Assembly (NCBI GenBank): GCA_015655145.1
Contig: JAATFO010000145.1
Coordinates: 1-46,945, forward strand
Direction of reading: 5' to 3'
DNA: 46,945 nt
Origin: Enterobacterales bacterium
Lineage (GTDB): Bacteria > Pseudomonadota > Gammaproteobacteria > Enterobacterales > Enterobacteriaceae
Shown: in pieces, positions 29,626 through 37,625 of the stretch
How the letters are laid out: each line of letters opens with the position of its first letter
Position numbering within the stretch: position 1 is the first letter of the stretch
The notes under the pieces: model-generated
What the model saw: the letters and a program-made list of their open reading frames with translations, nothing else
Told to the model about the DNA's origin: nothing
Database searches by the model: none
Translations under genes and position numbers: made by a program

Positions 29626-32304
29626 ATGTCGTTAACGTTACACGAGATAAGTCGGGACAAACTGAATGTGCACGGCAAAGACTATCATTTTTATAGCCTG
29701 CCGCGGGCCGCGCAACAGGTTGGTGATATCACCCGGTTACCCAAATCAATGAAGGTCCTGCTGGAAAACTTATTGCGTTGGCAAGATGGTGATTCCGTTA
29801 CGGCGGAAGATATTCAGGCGCTGGCGGACTGGCAAAAGAATGCGCATGCGGATCGTGAAATAGCCTACCGTCCGGCGCGGGTGTTAATGCAGGATTTTAC
29901 CGGTGTACCTGCAGTGGTTGATTTAGCGGCAATGCGTGAAGCGGTTAAACGCCTGGGCGGTGATGTTGCTAAGGTGAATCCGCTGTCGCCGGTCGACCTG
30001 GTTATCGACCATTCGGTTACCGTAGACCATTTTGGCGACAAAGATGCGTTTGAAGAAAACGTTAGCCTTGAAATGGAACGAAATCACGAGCGTTATGTTT
30101 TTCTGCGTTGGGGACAAAAAGCGTTTAATCAATTCCGCGTGGTGCCGCCCGGTACCGGGATTTGCCACCAGGTCAATCTCGAATATCTTGGCCAGTCAGT
30201 CTGGCATGAGCAGCAAGCCGGACATGAAATCGCTTTTCCTGACACGCTGGTGGGAACCGACTCGCATACCACAATGATCAATGCGTTAGGTGTGCTTGGT
30301 TGGGGCGTGGGCGGCATTGAGGCGGAAGCGGCCATGCTGGGACAGCCGATATCGATGCTTATTCCGGATGTGGTGGGTTTTAAACTGAGCGGGAAATTGC
30401 GGGCGGGCATTACCGCCACCGATCTGGTGCTGACGGTTACCCAAATGTTGCGTAAACATGGTGTGGTCGGAAAATTTGTTGAATTTTATGGTGACGGGCT
30501 GGATGACTTGCCACTGGCTGACCGCGCGACGATTGCCAATATGGCGCCAGAATATGGCGCAACCTGCGGCTTTTTCCCCATTGATGCCGTTACACTTGGC
30601 TATATGAGGCTGACAGGGCGTAGCGCTGAGCAGGTCGCGCTGGTTGAGGCTTATGCAAAAGCGCAGGGAACATGGCGGAATAAAGGTGATGAGCCGGTGT
30701 TTACCAGCTCATTATCACTGGATATGAGCAGCGTGGAAGCCAGCCTTGCCGGTCCTAAACGTCCTCAGGATCGTGTTTCTCTGGGCGATGTGCCAAAAGC
30801 ATTTCAGCAAAGCAACGAGCTGAGCGTCAACCAGATACCCAAAACAGCGCACGGAGTGACTTATTACGCAGATGACCACCAACACCGACTGAATGACGGT
30901 GCCGTGGTCATTGCTGCGATTACTTCATGTACCAATACCTCGAACCCCAGTGTACTGATGGCCGCCGGTCTGTTGGCAAAAAAAGCGGTGATGGCAGGCT
31001 TGCAGCGTAAACCCTGGGTTAAAGCTTCATTAGCACCGGGATCGAAAGTGGTGTCCGATTATCTGGCCGCCGCCGGGTTAACCGCGTATCTCGACGCGCT
31101 CGGATTTAACCTGGTGGGTTACGGCTGCACGACCTGTATCGGTAACTCCGGCCCGCTGCCCGACGTGATAGAAGGCGCCATTAAAGAAGGCGATCTGACC
31201 GTTGCCGCTGTGCTGTCCGGCAACCGCAATTTTGAAGGGCGGATCCATCCATTAGTAAAAACCAACTGGCTGGCTTCTCCACCGCTGGTGGTGGCTTATG
31301 CTTTGGCCGGCAATATGAATATAAATTTGCAAACGGATCCTGTTGGCGAGGACCAAACGGGCCATCCTGTGTATCTGAGCGCTATCTGGCCGTCACCGGA
31401 AGAGATAACCGCTGCTGTGCAACAGGTTTCTACCGAAATGTTTCGTAAAGAGTATTCGTCAGTGTTTGCGGGAACAGCGGAATGGCAGAAAATAAACGTC
31501 AGTGAAGCCGCAACCTATGACTGGGATGAGAACTCGACGTACATCCGCTTATCTCCCTTCTTTGATGAGATGGCGAAAGAGCCAAAACCGGTTACCGACA
31601 TTCATGGCGCTCGGATTCTCGCCATGCTGGGGGATTCCGTTACCACCGATCACATTTCACCGGCGGGAAATATTAAAGCGGAAAGCCCGGCCGGGCGTTA
31701 TCTGCTGCAACACGGAGTGAAGCCTAAAGATTTCAACTCTTACGGTTCACGCCGTGGTAATCATGAAGTGATGATGCGAGGCACTTTTGCCAATATTCGT
31801 ATTCGCAATGAGATGGTGCCTGGTGTGGAGGGAGGAGTGACACGCCATGTTCCTGATAATGAACATGCTGATATATATGACGCCGCCATGCGATATCAAC
31901 AGGACGGTATTCCGCTGGCGATTATTGCCGGTAAGGAGTACGGCTCAGGGTCCAGTCGTGACTGGGCGGCAAAAGGTTCACGTTTGCTGGGCGTACGCGT
32001 AGTGATTGCTGAATCGTTTGAACGTATTCATCGTTCTAACTTGATTGGCATGGGCATTTTGCCGCTGGAGTTTCCTCCCGGTATAACGCGAAAAACGCTT
32101 AAACTGACGGGCGATGAGCAGATTGATGTCATCGGAATTGCCAGCCTGAAACCCGGAGAAACGGTAAAACTCAGGTTAACACGTGCCGATGGCAGTTCGA
32201 CGATCCTTGATATGCATTGCCGCATCGATACCGGTAATGAACTTACCTATTATCGCAATGATGGCATTTTGCACTATGTGATCCGAAATATGTTGCGCGA
32301 CTGA
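29626..32304 (+). CDS. acnA: Aconitate hydratase A
   Basis: Isomerises citrate and isocitrate in the TCA cycle; the stress- and stationary-phase aconitase with a [4Fe-4S] cluster. It has 892 residues (E. coli 891). Cluster cysteines are seen in [13 protein letters not shown] (about residue 435) and [13 protein letters not shown] (about 501 and 504). Substrate and swivel-domain motifs include [38 protein letters not shown] and [15 protein letters not shown]. An almost perfect ribosome binding site (AAGGAGGAG) precedes the ATG. Convergent with ribA. Confidence 0.98.
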   Translation: MSLTLHEISRDKLNVHGKDYHFYSLPRAAQQVGDITRLPKSMKVLLENLLRWQDGDSVTAEDIQALADWQKNAHADREIAYRPARVLMQDFTGVPAVVDLAAMREAVKRLGGDVAKVNPLSPVDLVIDHSVTVDHFGDKDAFEENVSLEMERNHERYVFLRWGQKAFNQFRVVPPGTGICHQVNLEYLGQSVWHEQQAGHEIAFPDTLVGTDSHTTMINALGVLGWGVGGIEAEAAMLGQPISMLIPDVVGFKLSGKLRAGITATDLVLTVTQMLRKHGVVGKFVEFYGDGLDDLPLADRATIANMAPEYGATCGFFPIDAVTLGYMRLTGRSAEQVALVEAYAKAQGTWRNKGDEPVFTSSLSLDMSSVEASLAGPKRPQDRVSLGDVPKAFQQSNELSVNQIPKTAHGVTYYADDHQHRLNDGAVVIAAITSCTNTSNPSVLMAAGLLAKKAVMAGLQRKPWVKASLAPGSKVVSDYLAAAGLTAYLDALGFNLVGYGCTTCIGNSGPLPDVIEGAIKEGDLTVAAVLSGNRNFEGRIHPLVKTNWLASPPLVVAYALAGNMNINLQTDPVGEDQTGHPVYLSAIWPSPEEITAAVQQVSTEMFRKEYSSVFAGTAEWQKINVSEAATYDWDENSTYIRLSPFFDEMAKEPKPVTDIHGARILAMLGDSVTTDHISPAGNIKAESPAGRYLLQHGVKPKDFNSYGSRRGNHEVMMRGTFANIRIRNEMVPGVEGGVTRHVPDNEHADIYDAAMRYQQDGIPLAIIAGKEYGSGSSRDWAAKGSRLLGVRVVIAESFERIHRSNLIGMGILPLEFPPGITRKTLKLTGDEQIDVIGIASLKPGETVKLRLTRADGSSTILDMHCRIDTGNELTYYRNDGILHYVIRNMLRD

Positions 32305-32317
32305 GAGAGGCGCGCTA

Positions 32318-32354
32318 ATCGGGCACGGCACCACGGGTGGTGCGCAGGCCCGAT
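32318..32354. terminator. Cruciform-forming hairpin between acnA and ribA
   Basis: Nested inverted repeats ATCGGGC/GCCCGAT (32318-32324 with 32348-32354) and GCACCA/TGGTGC (32328-32333 with 32338-32343). It lies between the convergent stops. GC-rich without a T-run, so a weak or factor-assisted terminator, or an mRNA-stabilising structure. Confidence 0.45.
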
Positions 32355-32379
32355 ATAACGGCCGGGGGGTATCTGCGCG

Positions 32380-32973
32380 TCAGTATTTTGGCAGCAGATG
32401 TCCCATTTTAGCCGCTTTGGTATCAAGATAATGCGCATTCTTGGGATTGCGCCCAACAATCAGCGGCACACGTTCGACAATATTAATCCCTGCCTCGCTA
32501 AGGATCTCGACTTTGTACGGATTATTGGTGAGCAAACGGACTTCATTCACGCCAAGCAATTTGAACATATCAGCGCAGAGGGTGAAGTCGCGTTCATCGG
32601 CAGCAAAACCAAGTTGATGGTTGGCTTCAACCGTATCGTAGCCCTGGTCCTGTAACGCATAGGCGCGGATTTTATTCAGTAAACCAATATTGCGGCCTTC
32701 TTGCCGGTGATAAAGTAAAACACCCCGATTTTCTTCGGCGATGGCAGCAAAAGCGGCTTCCAGCTGGAAGCCACAGTCACAACGCAGGCTAAACAATGCA
32801 TCGCCAGTGAGGCATTCTGAGTGAACACGCGCCAGTACGGGTTCATTATTGTTAATATCACCATAAACCAGGGCGACATGATCATGCCCGGTTGCCAACT
32901 CTTCAAAACCCACCATGAGGAAATCGCCCCAGGGCGTCGGCAGTTTGGCTTCTGCCACCCGTTTAAGCTGCAT
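32380..32973 (-). CDS. ribA: GTP cyclohydrolase II
   Basis: Opens GTP to the pyrimidine precursor of riboflavin, with release of formate and pyrophosphate. It has 197 residues (E. coli 196). Zinc cysteines Cys54, Cys65 and Cys67 lie in [17 protein letters not shown]; the nucleotide and catalytic region is [13 protein letters not shown] and the end of the barrel is [10 protein letters not shown]. The ATG at 32973 is chosen from the homologous start [17 protein letters not shown] and the ribosome binding site TGGAGAG. Three more codons beginning MMF lie upstream without support. Confidence 0.97.
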   Translation of the reverse strand: MQLKRVAEAKLPTPWGDFLMVGFEELATGHDHVALVYGDINNNEPVLARVHSECLTGDALFSLRCDCGFQLEAAFAAIAEENRGVLLYHRQEGRNIGLLNKIRAYALQDQGYDTVEANHQLGFAADERDFTLCADMFKLLGVNEVRLLTNNPYKVEILSEAGINIVERVPLIVGRNPKNAHYLDTKAAKMGHLLPKY

Positions 32974-33119
32974 GTAACTCTCCAGAAACATCATTTATTG
33001 CGCTACCACCAGGGATGGTAGTGCGAAGTGGTCACGGTGACCCAACTTGATCGTGGTGTATTTTGCCATAACCGGCGTTCAGTCTGGTAATGTGTTGGCG
33101 CGATTGTTGTTAATTCGCA

Positions 33120-33140
33120 CGATTATCCCCATGATAATCG
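33120..33140. promoter_or_regulatory. Dyad in the ribA–pgpB divergent region
   Basis: Perfect 8-bp inverted repeat CGATTATC-CCCAT-GATAATCG. It matches the Fur consensus at about 12 of 19 bases and lies 71 bp upstream of pgpB and 147 bp upstream of ribA. It could be an operator; the protein is unknown. Confidence 0.4.
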
Positions 33141-33210
33141 CTATATTATTACTTTTTAAGCTATTCTCAGAACCGGGCGGCTTAAAAAACCTGATTCACA
33201 AGGGAAACGC

Positions 33211-33975
33211 ATGTTAGATATCGTTAAGCGTACCGCATTGGGTACGTTATTGTTACTTATCATGCCGCTGGCGGTATGGTTTTCAGGCTGGCAATGGCAA
33301 CCGGGTTCAAATGGCGCGTGGCTTCGTATCCTGTTCTGGATAACGCAAACCGTAACCCGCCCATGGGGAATGGTCACCAGTACCCTCCTTGGCGGCGTTT
33401 TTTTATGGTATTTGCGTTTTCGTCTTAAACCCGCCATTTTTTTGCTGGTTATCATGATTGCTGTCATTCTTGCGGGACAATATACCAAATCCTTTATCAA
33501 AGATTGGGTTCAGGAGCCACGTCCGTATGTTGTCTGGCTGGAAAAAACACATCACATTGATGATAAGACATTTTATCAATTGAAGCGTAAAGCGCGTAAA
33601 GCGGAAGTTGAACGGTTACTGGCCGATGACTCACAACTTCCCGGCTGGCTGAAGTGGCATTGGGCGCGAGAAACCGGGTTTGCTTTTCCTTCTGGTCATA
33701 CGCTGTTTGCTGCCAGTTGGGCGTTATTAGCGGTGGGTTTGCTTTGGCCCCGTCGCCATATCAAAACGGTCGTGGTGCTGATGCTATGGGCCACTGCCGT
33801 GATGATCAGCCGTATGCTGTTGGGCATGCATTGGCCGCAGGATTTGATGGTCTCAACATTAATCAGCGGGGTACTGGTGACGTTGGCCACCTGGCTGGCG
33901 CAGTGGATTTGCGGCCCGTTAATCCGCCAGACAAATGAACCAGAGGTGCGCACACCGACGATGGATAAATCGTGA
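33211..33975 (+). CDS. pgpB: Phosphatidylglycerophosphatase B
   Basis: PAP2-type inner-membrane lipid phosphatase acting on phosphatidylglycerophosphate, undecaprenyl pyrophosphate and other lipid phosphates on the periplasmic side. It has 254 residues, as in E. coli. Six membrane helices are visible. The three PAP2 motifs are KDWVQEPRPY (about residues 96-105), FPSGHTLFAAS and SRMLLGMHWPQDL with the catalytic His. ATG at 33211 is preceded by AAGGGAAACGC. Divergent from ribA as in E. coli. Confidence 0.95.
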   Translation: MLDIVKRTALGTLLLLIMPLAVWFSGWQWQPGSNGAWLRILFWITQTVTRPWGMVTSTLLGGVFLWYLRFRLKPAIFLLVIMIAVILAGQYTKSFIKDWVQEPRPYVVWLEKTHHIDDKTFYQLKRKARKAEVERLLADDSQLPGWLKWHWARETGFAFPSGHTLFAASWALLAVGLLWPRRHIKTVVVLMLWATAVMISRMLLGMHWPQDLMVSTLISGVLVTLATWLAQWICGPLIRQTNEPEVRTPTMDKS

Positions 33976-34130
33976 TTGCAATTCATTATTTATGCCCCCA
34001 TAACACGGTAACAGGGAGGTAAAAAAGGGGCTGTGCCGCATTAACCGCCAGCCGGTCTATTTCTCATGCAGCATCAAAGCAACTTTTTTGGCATAATTGG
34101 TTAGTACAACACCAAATTACAGGACTACAT

Positions 34131-34439
34131 GTGAAATATTTGCCGATTTTTTTATTGGTTTTGGTGATTTTTATCATCTCAGTGACGCTGGGTGCGCATA
34201 ACGATCAGCGTGTCACGTTTAATTATCTGCTGGCTCAGGGGGAGTATCATCTTTCCACATTGCTGGCCACGCTGTTTGCGACTGGTTTTTTATTAGGCTG
34301 GGCTATCTGTGGCCTTTTTTGGTTACGCGTGCGTGTTGCGCTGGCGAATTCACAACGCAAACTGAAACGCCTTCAGCAACAGTTGGGGCAGGCGGAAGAG
34401 TCAGTGACAACGTCACAAGTTCCTGTCGTAAAGGAATAA
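34131..34439 (+). CDS. lapA: Lipopolysaccharide assembly protein LapA (YciS)
   Basis: Small inner-membrane protein (102 residues) that works with LapB in control of LPS synthesis. Two membrane helices (about 3-22 and 43-65) are followed by a basic coiled-coil tail (LANSQRKLKRLQQQLGQAEE). The start is GTG at 34131 giving MKYLPIFLLVL, matching E. coli MKYLLIFLLVL. It is followed after 6 bp by lapB on the same strand, so the two form an operon. In E. coli this pair is heat-shock inducible; no sigma-32 promoter was confirmed here. Confidence 0.93.
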   Translation: MKYLPIFLLVLVIFIISVTLGAHNDQRVTFNYLLAQGEYHLSTLLATLFATGFLLGWAICGLFWLRVRVALANSQRKLKRLQQQLGQAEESVTTSQVPVVKE

Positions 34440-34445
34440 TCACTC

Positions 34446-35615
34446 ATGTTGGAACTGCTGTTTCTGTTATTGCCCGTCGCTGCAGCGTATGGCTGGTATA
34501 TGGGGCGCAGGAGTGCACAGCAGGACAAACAACAGGAAGCGAATCGTTTATCCCGTGACTACGTCACCGGGGTAAATTTCCTGTTATCTGACCAGCAGGA
34601 TAAAGCCGTTGAGCTATTCCTTGATATGCTGAAAGAGGATGGCGGTACGGTTGAAGCGCATCTGACCCTCGGCAATTTATTCCGTTCTCGCGGAGAAGTT
34701 GATCGCGCTATCCGTATCCACCAGTCACTCATGGAAAGTTCATCGCTTAACTATGAACAGCGCTTACTGGCTGTGCAGCAACTTGGCCGCGATTATATGG
34801 TGGCCGGAATGTATGATCGCGCTGAGGATATGTTTGGTCAGTTGGTGGATGAAACTGATTTCCGTGTTAATGCGTTGCAGCAATTACTGATGATTCATCA
34901 GGCAACCAGTGACTGGCAGAAAGCCATTGATGTTACCGAGCGGCTGGTAAAATTGGGCAACGACACCCAGCAAACAATCATTGCGCATTTTTATTGTGAA
35001 CTGGCGTTGCAGGCGATGAGCAGTGATGATCTTGATCGGGCGATGAACCTGTTGAAAAAAGGTGAAGCGGCCGATCGGCAAAGTGCGCGAGTTTCCATCA
35101 TGATGGGGCGTATTCTCATGGCACAAGAGGATTATGCTAAAGCGACAACGCATCTGCAGCGGGTGATCGAGCAGGATAAAGAACTGGTAAGCGAAACGCT
35201 GGGCATGCTGGAAAGTTGTTATCAACACCTGGAACAGCCACAGGCCTGGGCCGATTATCTCAGGCATTGTGTGGAAGAGAATACCGGAGCGACAGCTGAA
35301 CTGTATATGGCTGATATTCTTGAACGCCAGGAGGGCGCAGAGGTCGCGCAGGTTTATATTAATCGGCAATTGCAACGTCATCCTACCATGCGTGTTTTCC
35401 ACCGCCTGATGGATTTTCACCTGAGTGAAGCCGAAGATGGACGGGCAAAAGAGAGTCTGATGGTGTTGCGCGATATGGTGGGCGAACAGATACGGACTAA
35501 ACCGCGTTATCGTTGCCATAAGTGTGGTTTTACCGCCCATGCGCTTTACTGGCATTGTCCCTCCTGCCGGGCATGGTCATCAGTCAAACCGATTCGCGGG
35601 CTTGACGGGGAATAG
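34446..35615 (+). CDS. lapB: Lipopolysaccharide assembly protein LapB (YciM)
   Basis: Inner-membrane anchored TPR protein that directs LpxC to FtsH for degradation and so limits LPS synthesis. It has 389 residues, as in E. coli. An N-terminal membrane anchor (about 1-20) is followed by TPR repeats (about 40-350; for example VEAHLTLGNLFRSRGEVDRAI, SARVSIMMGRILMAQEDYAKA). A C-terminal rubredoxin-like metal knuckle is formed by CHKCGF…CPSC. All metal-ligand cysteines are intact. It follows lapA and precedes pyrF by about 200 bp. Confidence 0.96.
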   Translation: MLELLFLLLPVAAAYGWYMGRRSAQQDKQQEANRLSRDYVTGVNFLLSDQQDKAVELFLDMLKEDGGTVEAHLTLGNLFRSRGEVDRAIRIHQSLMESSSLNYEQRLLAVQQLGRDYMVAGMYDRAEDMFGQLVDETDFRVNALQQLLMIHQATSDWQKAIDVTERLVKLGNDTQQTIIAHFYCELALQAMSSDDLDRAMNLLKKGEAADRQSARVSIMMGRILMAQEDYAKATTHLQRVIEQDKELVSETLGMLESCYQHLEQPQAWADYLRHCVEENTGATAELYMADILERQEGAEVAQVYINRQLQRHPTMRVFHRLMDFHLSEAEDGRAKESLMVLRDMVGEQIRTKPRYRCHKCGFTAHALYWHCPSCRAWSSVKPIRGLDGE

Positions 35616-35817
35616 ACGGAATCGGCCCATCACGTTATTGCATGGCCCGATAAACATAAACCGGACGGCTACTGCCATGGGTGAGGCGCTAAAGCTGGTG
35701 TCGCGAGCGGGCTGGCTAAAACTACGCAGAACGGTTGTTATCCGGGCGTAACCACAGGTAGAATGCCAGCCGTTTATCTATTGCGCCGTGCCGGTGCTCA
35801 TTGTCAGAGGGCCTTCT

Positions 35818-36540
35818 ATGTCATTACCCCAAACTGCAACTGACTCCCCGATCCTGGTGGCGCTTGATTATGCCGATCGTAATCGCGCGCTGGCCTTTGT
35901 TGATCAGATTGACCCGCAAGCTTGCCGGCTGAAAGTCGGGAAAGAAATGTTCACGCGTTTTGGGCCACAATGGGTTCATTGTCTACAACAGCGTGGTTTT
36001 GACGTTTTTCTCGATCTTAAATTTCATGATATTCCTAATACGGTGGCCCATGCGGTTGCGGCGGCGGCGGACCTGGGTGTCTGGATGGTGAATGTCCATG
36101 CCAGCGGTGGCCGACGGATGATGACCGCGGCGCGTGAAGCGCTGACGCCGTTTGGTGATGATGCCCCTTTACTGATTGCCGTAACGGTGTTAACCAGTAT
36201 GGCATCTGATGATCTGTATGACATCGGTATTACGGTATCACCGGCAGAACAGGCGGAACGACTGGCGCGGCTGACACATGATTGCGGCCTTGACGGCATC
36301 GTTTGCTCGGCTCAGGAAGCGACCCGGTTTCGCCAACTGATTGGCGCCGATTTTAAACTGGTCACGCCAGGTATTCGACCGGCAGGAAGTGATGTGGATG
36401 ATCAGCGGCGAACTATGACACCGCGTGATGCACTGCATGCGGGTGCTGATTACCTGGTTATCGGTCGTCCTGTTACTCAGTCGGCGGACCCGACCGCCAC
36501 ATTGCAGGCAATATCAGACTCGCTGAAGGTGGCGAAATGA
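35818..36540 (+). CDS. pyrF: Orotidine-5'-phosphate decarboxylase
   Basis: Converts OMP to UMP, the last step of pyrimidine synthesis. TIM barrel of 240 residues (E. coli 245). The catalytic Lys-Asp-Lys array lies in LKVGKEMF and [12 protein letters not shown]; the phosphate site is VTPGIRP and VIGRPVTQS. The ATG at 35818 is chosen for AGAGG eight bases upstream; the frame is open ten codons further without conservation. Its stop overlaps the yciH start by 4 bp (ATGA). Confidence 0.96.
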   Translation: MSLPQTATDSPILVALDYADRNRALAFVDQIDPQACRLKVGKEMFTRFGPQWVHCLQQRGFDVFLDLKFHDIPNTVAHAVAAAADLGVWMVNVHASGGRRMMTAAREALTPFGDDAPLLIAVTVLTSMASDDLYDIGITVSPAEQAERLARLTHDCGLDGIVCSAQEATRFRQLIGADFKLVTPGIRPAGSDVDDQRRTMTPRDALHAGADYLVIGRPVTQSADPTATLQAISDSLKVAK

Positions 36541-36860
36541 ACAATGATAATCCGCTGGTATATTCAACAGATGCCGGGCGTATTGAACCGGTACGGGAAA
36601 AAACAGTACGTCAGCAAGGGGACGGGATTGTTCGTATTCAGCGGCAAACCAGTGGGCGTAAAGGTAAAGGTGTCTGTCTGATTAGCGGTCTGGCGCTGGA
36701 TGATGACGCGTTGATCACGCTGGCTGCTGAACTGAAAAAAAAATGTGGGTGCGGTGGGGCGGTGAAAAAGGGTGTTATTGAGATCCAGGGCGATCAGCGC
36801 ACACTGCTCAAAAGTCTGCTGGAAGCGAAAGGCATGACCGTTAAACTGGCCGGAGGCTGA
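36537..36860 (+). CDS. yciH: SUI1/eIF1-like protein YciH
   Basis: A 107-residue homologue of eukaryotic initiation factor eIF1 (SUI1 fold), proposed to tune translation start-site choice and stress-related translation inhibition. The conserved core is [21 protein letters not shown] and [22 protein letters not shown]. The ATG overlaps the pyrF stop, so the genes are translationally coupled, as in E. coli. A terminator follows. Confidence 0.94.
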   Translation: MNNDNPLVYSTDAGRIEPVREKTVRQQGDGIVRIQRQTSGRKGKGVCLISGLALDDDALITLAAELKKKCGCGGAVKKGVIEIQGDQRTLLKSLLEAKGMTVKLAGG

Positions 36861-36866
36861 AACAGT

Positions 36867-36905
36867 AAGGCCACCTGATACGTGGCCTTGTTATTGATGG
36901 TTTTA
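36867..36905 (+). terminator. pyrF–yciH operon terminator
   Basis: Perfect 8-bp stem AAGGCCAC/GTGGCCTT (36867-36874 with 36882-36889) with a 7-base loop, followed by a T-rich stretch. It begins 7 bp after the yciH stop. Confidence 0.75.
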
Positions 36906-36946
36906 GTGGGTTGATGCTGTTTTTTTCTTTTTATTAATTGAACAGG

Positions 36947-37162
36947 TTAGTCGATCTGATGACCAATAATTCCCCCGACGGCAGCGCCGCCCAGCGTGCC
37001 TAAACCACTTCCATGAGTCAGAATCGAGCCGCCAATTGCCCCAGCCCCGGCGCCAATGACCGTATTACGGTCACGTTTAGACCAGTTAGAACAACCGCTT
37101 AAAGAAGCGACTAACACAGCAGCCAGCATAACAGTAGCCATACGTTTGGCATTGATTGACAT
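36947..37162 (-). CDS. osmB: Osmotically inducible lipoprotein OsmB
   Basis: Small lipoprotein of 71 residues (E. coli 72), induced in E. coli by high osmolarity and stationary phase through the Rcs system and RpoS. The signal peptide ends in lipobox LSGC with the lipidated Cys at about 23; then NWSKRDRNTVIGAGAGAIGG and a glycine-zipper stretch LGTLGGAAVGGIIGHQID. The ATG at 37162 has AGGAG eight bases upstream; another ATG two codons upstream is too close to it. A strong hairpin lies in the leader. Confidence 0.93.
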   Translation of the reverse strand: MSINAKRMATVMLAAVLVASLSGCSNWSKRDRNTVIGAGAGAIGGSILTHGSGLGTLGGAAVGGIIGHQID

Positions 37163-37507
37163 AATCATGTCTCCTTGGTTGTTTCTCTCAGAGAACCCGT
37201 TAACGATTAACGGGTTCTCTGAATTAGCGCCCGTGACTGCGGGTTTGCGAACGGCGCTCCTCCTCGTCCTTGTCATTACGGTGCGGAAACGTTTAATCAC
37301 TCGCAACCGTGTGCAGCCAGAGACGGCAACAGCATGGATTAATCATCTCCCGGCTGTTGTATCCGCGTATTGTAGGCTTTCGCATCGGGGGTAACAGGTT
37401 AAAAACTCCGAATTAACGCGGATGACGGGGCATTACAAGCAAAGAAATGTAAAGGCCTGTTGATATCGGCGCCAGGACACAGCATGAAGACTTCGCCTCA
37501 GCATTAA
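37163..37507. other. osmB upstream region
   Basis: 345 bp between osmB and the ybdD relic. It holds the osmB leader with a 14-bp hairpin (listed separately) and must hold the osmB promoter. I saw no clear Rcs box or strong -35/-10 pair. No gene is supported; open frames on the plus strand here have no family resemblance. Confidence 0.45.
37189..37221 (-). repeat. Perfect 14-bp inverted repeat in the osmB leader
   Basis: CAGAGAACCCGTTA (37189-37202) and its exact complement TAACGGGTTCTCTG (37208-37221) flank the 5-base loop ACGAT. It begins 27 bp upstream of the osmB start codon, inside the expected 5' UTR. It has no T-run after it on the osmB strand (AGAGAAAC follows), so it is not a simple terminator. 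It could stabilise the mRNA, bind a protein, or end an upstream transcript. Confidence 0.75.
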
Positions 37508-37625
37508 TCATGCATCTTCATCTTCCCGGTGTAAAGCTGCCGCCTGCATTATCGGCTGGTCTGGCGTACGACAACAGGCCATTATCTGGTTTTCAGATGT
37601 CGTGCGCCAGTATGACTCTCATCAC
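37508..37625 (-). pseudogene. ybdD: Apparent relic of ybdD downstream of cstA
   Basis: In many enterics cstA is followed by ybdD (about 65 residues, ending …HPDQ-x-MTYEEFFRERQDARYGG…). Here the strand after cstA reads RTPDQPIM then a stretch ending REDEDA and a stop (37570 down to 37508). This lines up with PDQTPM and FFRERQDA. The N-terminal half is in other frames: the ATG overlapping the cstA stop (TGATG) gives MRVILAHDI then stop, and KPDN in that frame resembles the MPDYDN stretch. Frameshifts and a stop show it is decayed, if this reading is right. The similarity is short. Confidence 0.45.

Noticed and set aside
34884..35555. Long open frame of 223 codons on the minus strand opposite lapB
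   Set aside because: It is fully antisense to intact lapB, has no recognisable domain or ribosome binding site, and its composition mirrors the lapB codons.
37056..37394. Open frame of 112 codons on the plus strand over the osmB leader
   Set aside because: It overlaps osmB and its hairpin, has no ribosome binding site and no family resemblance.
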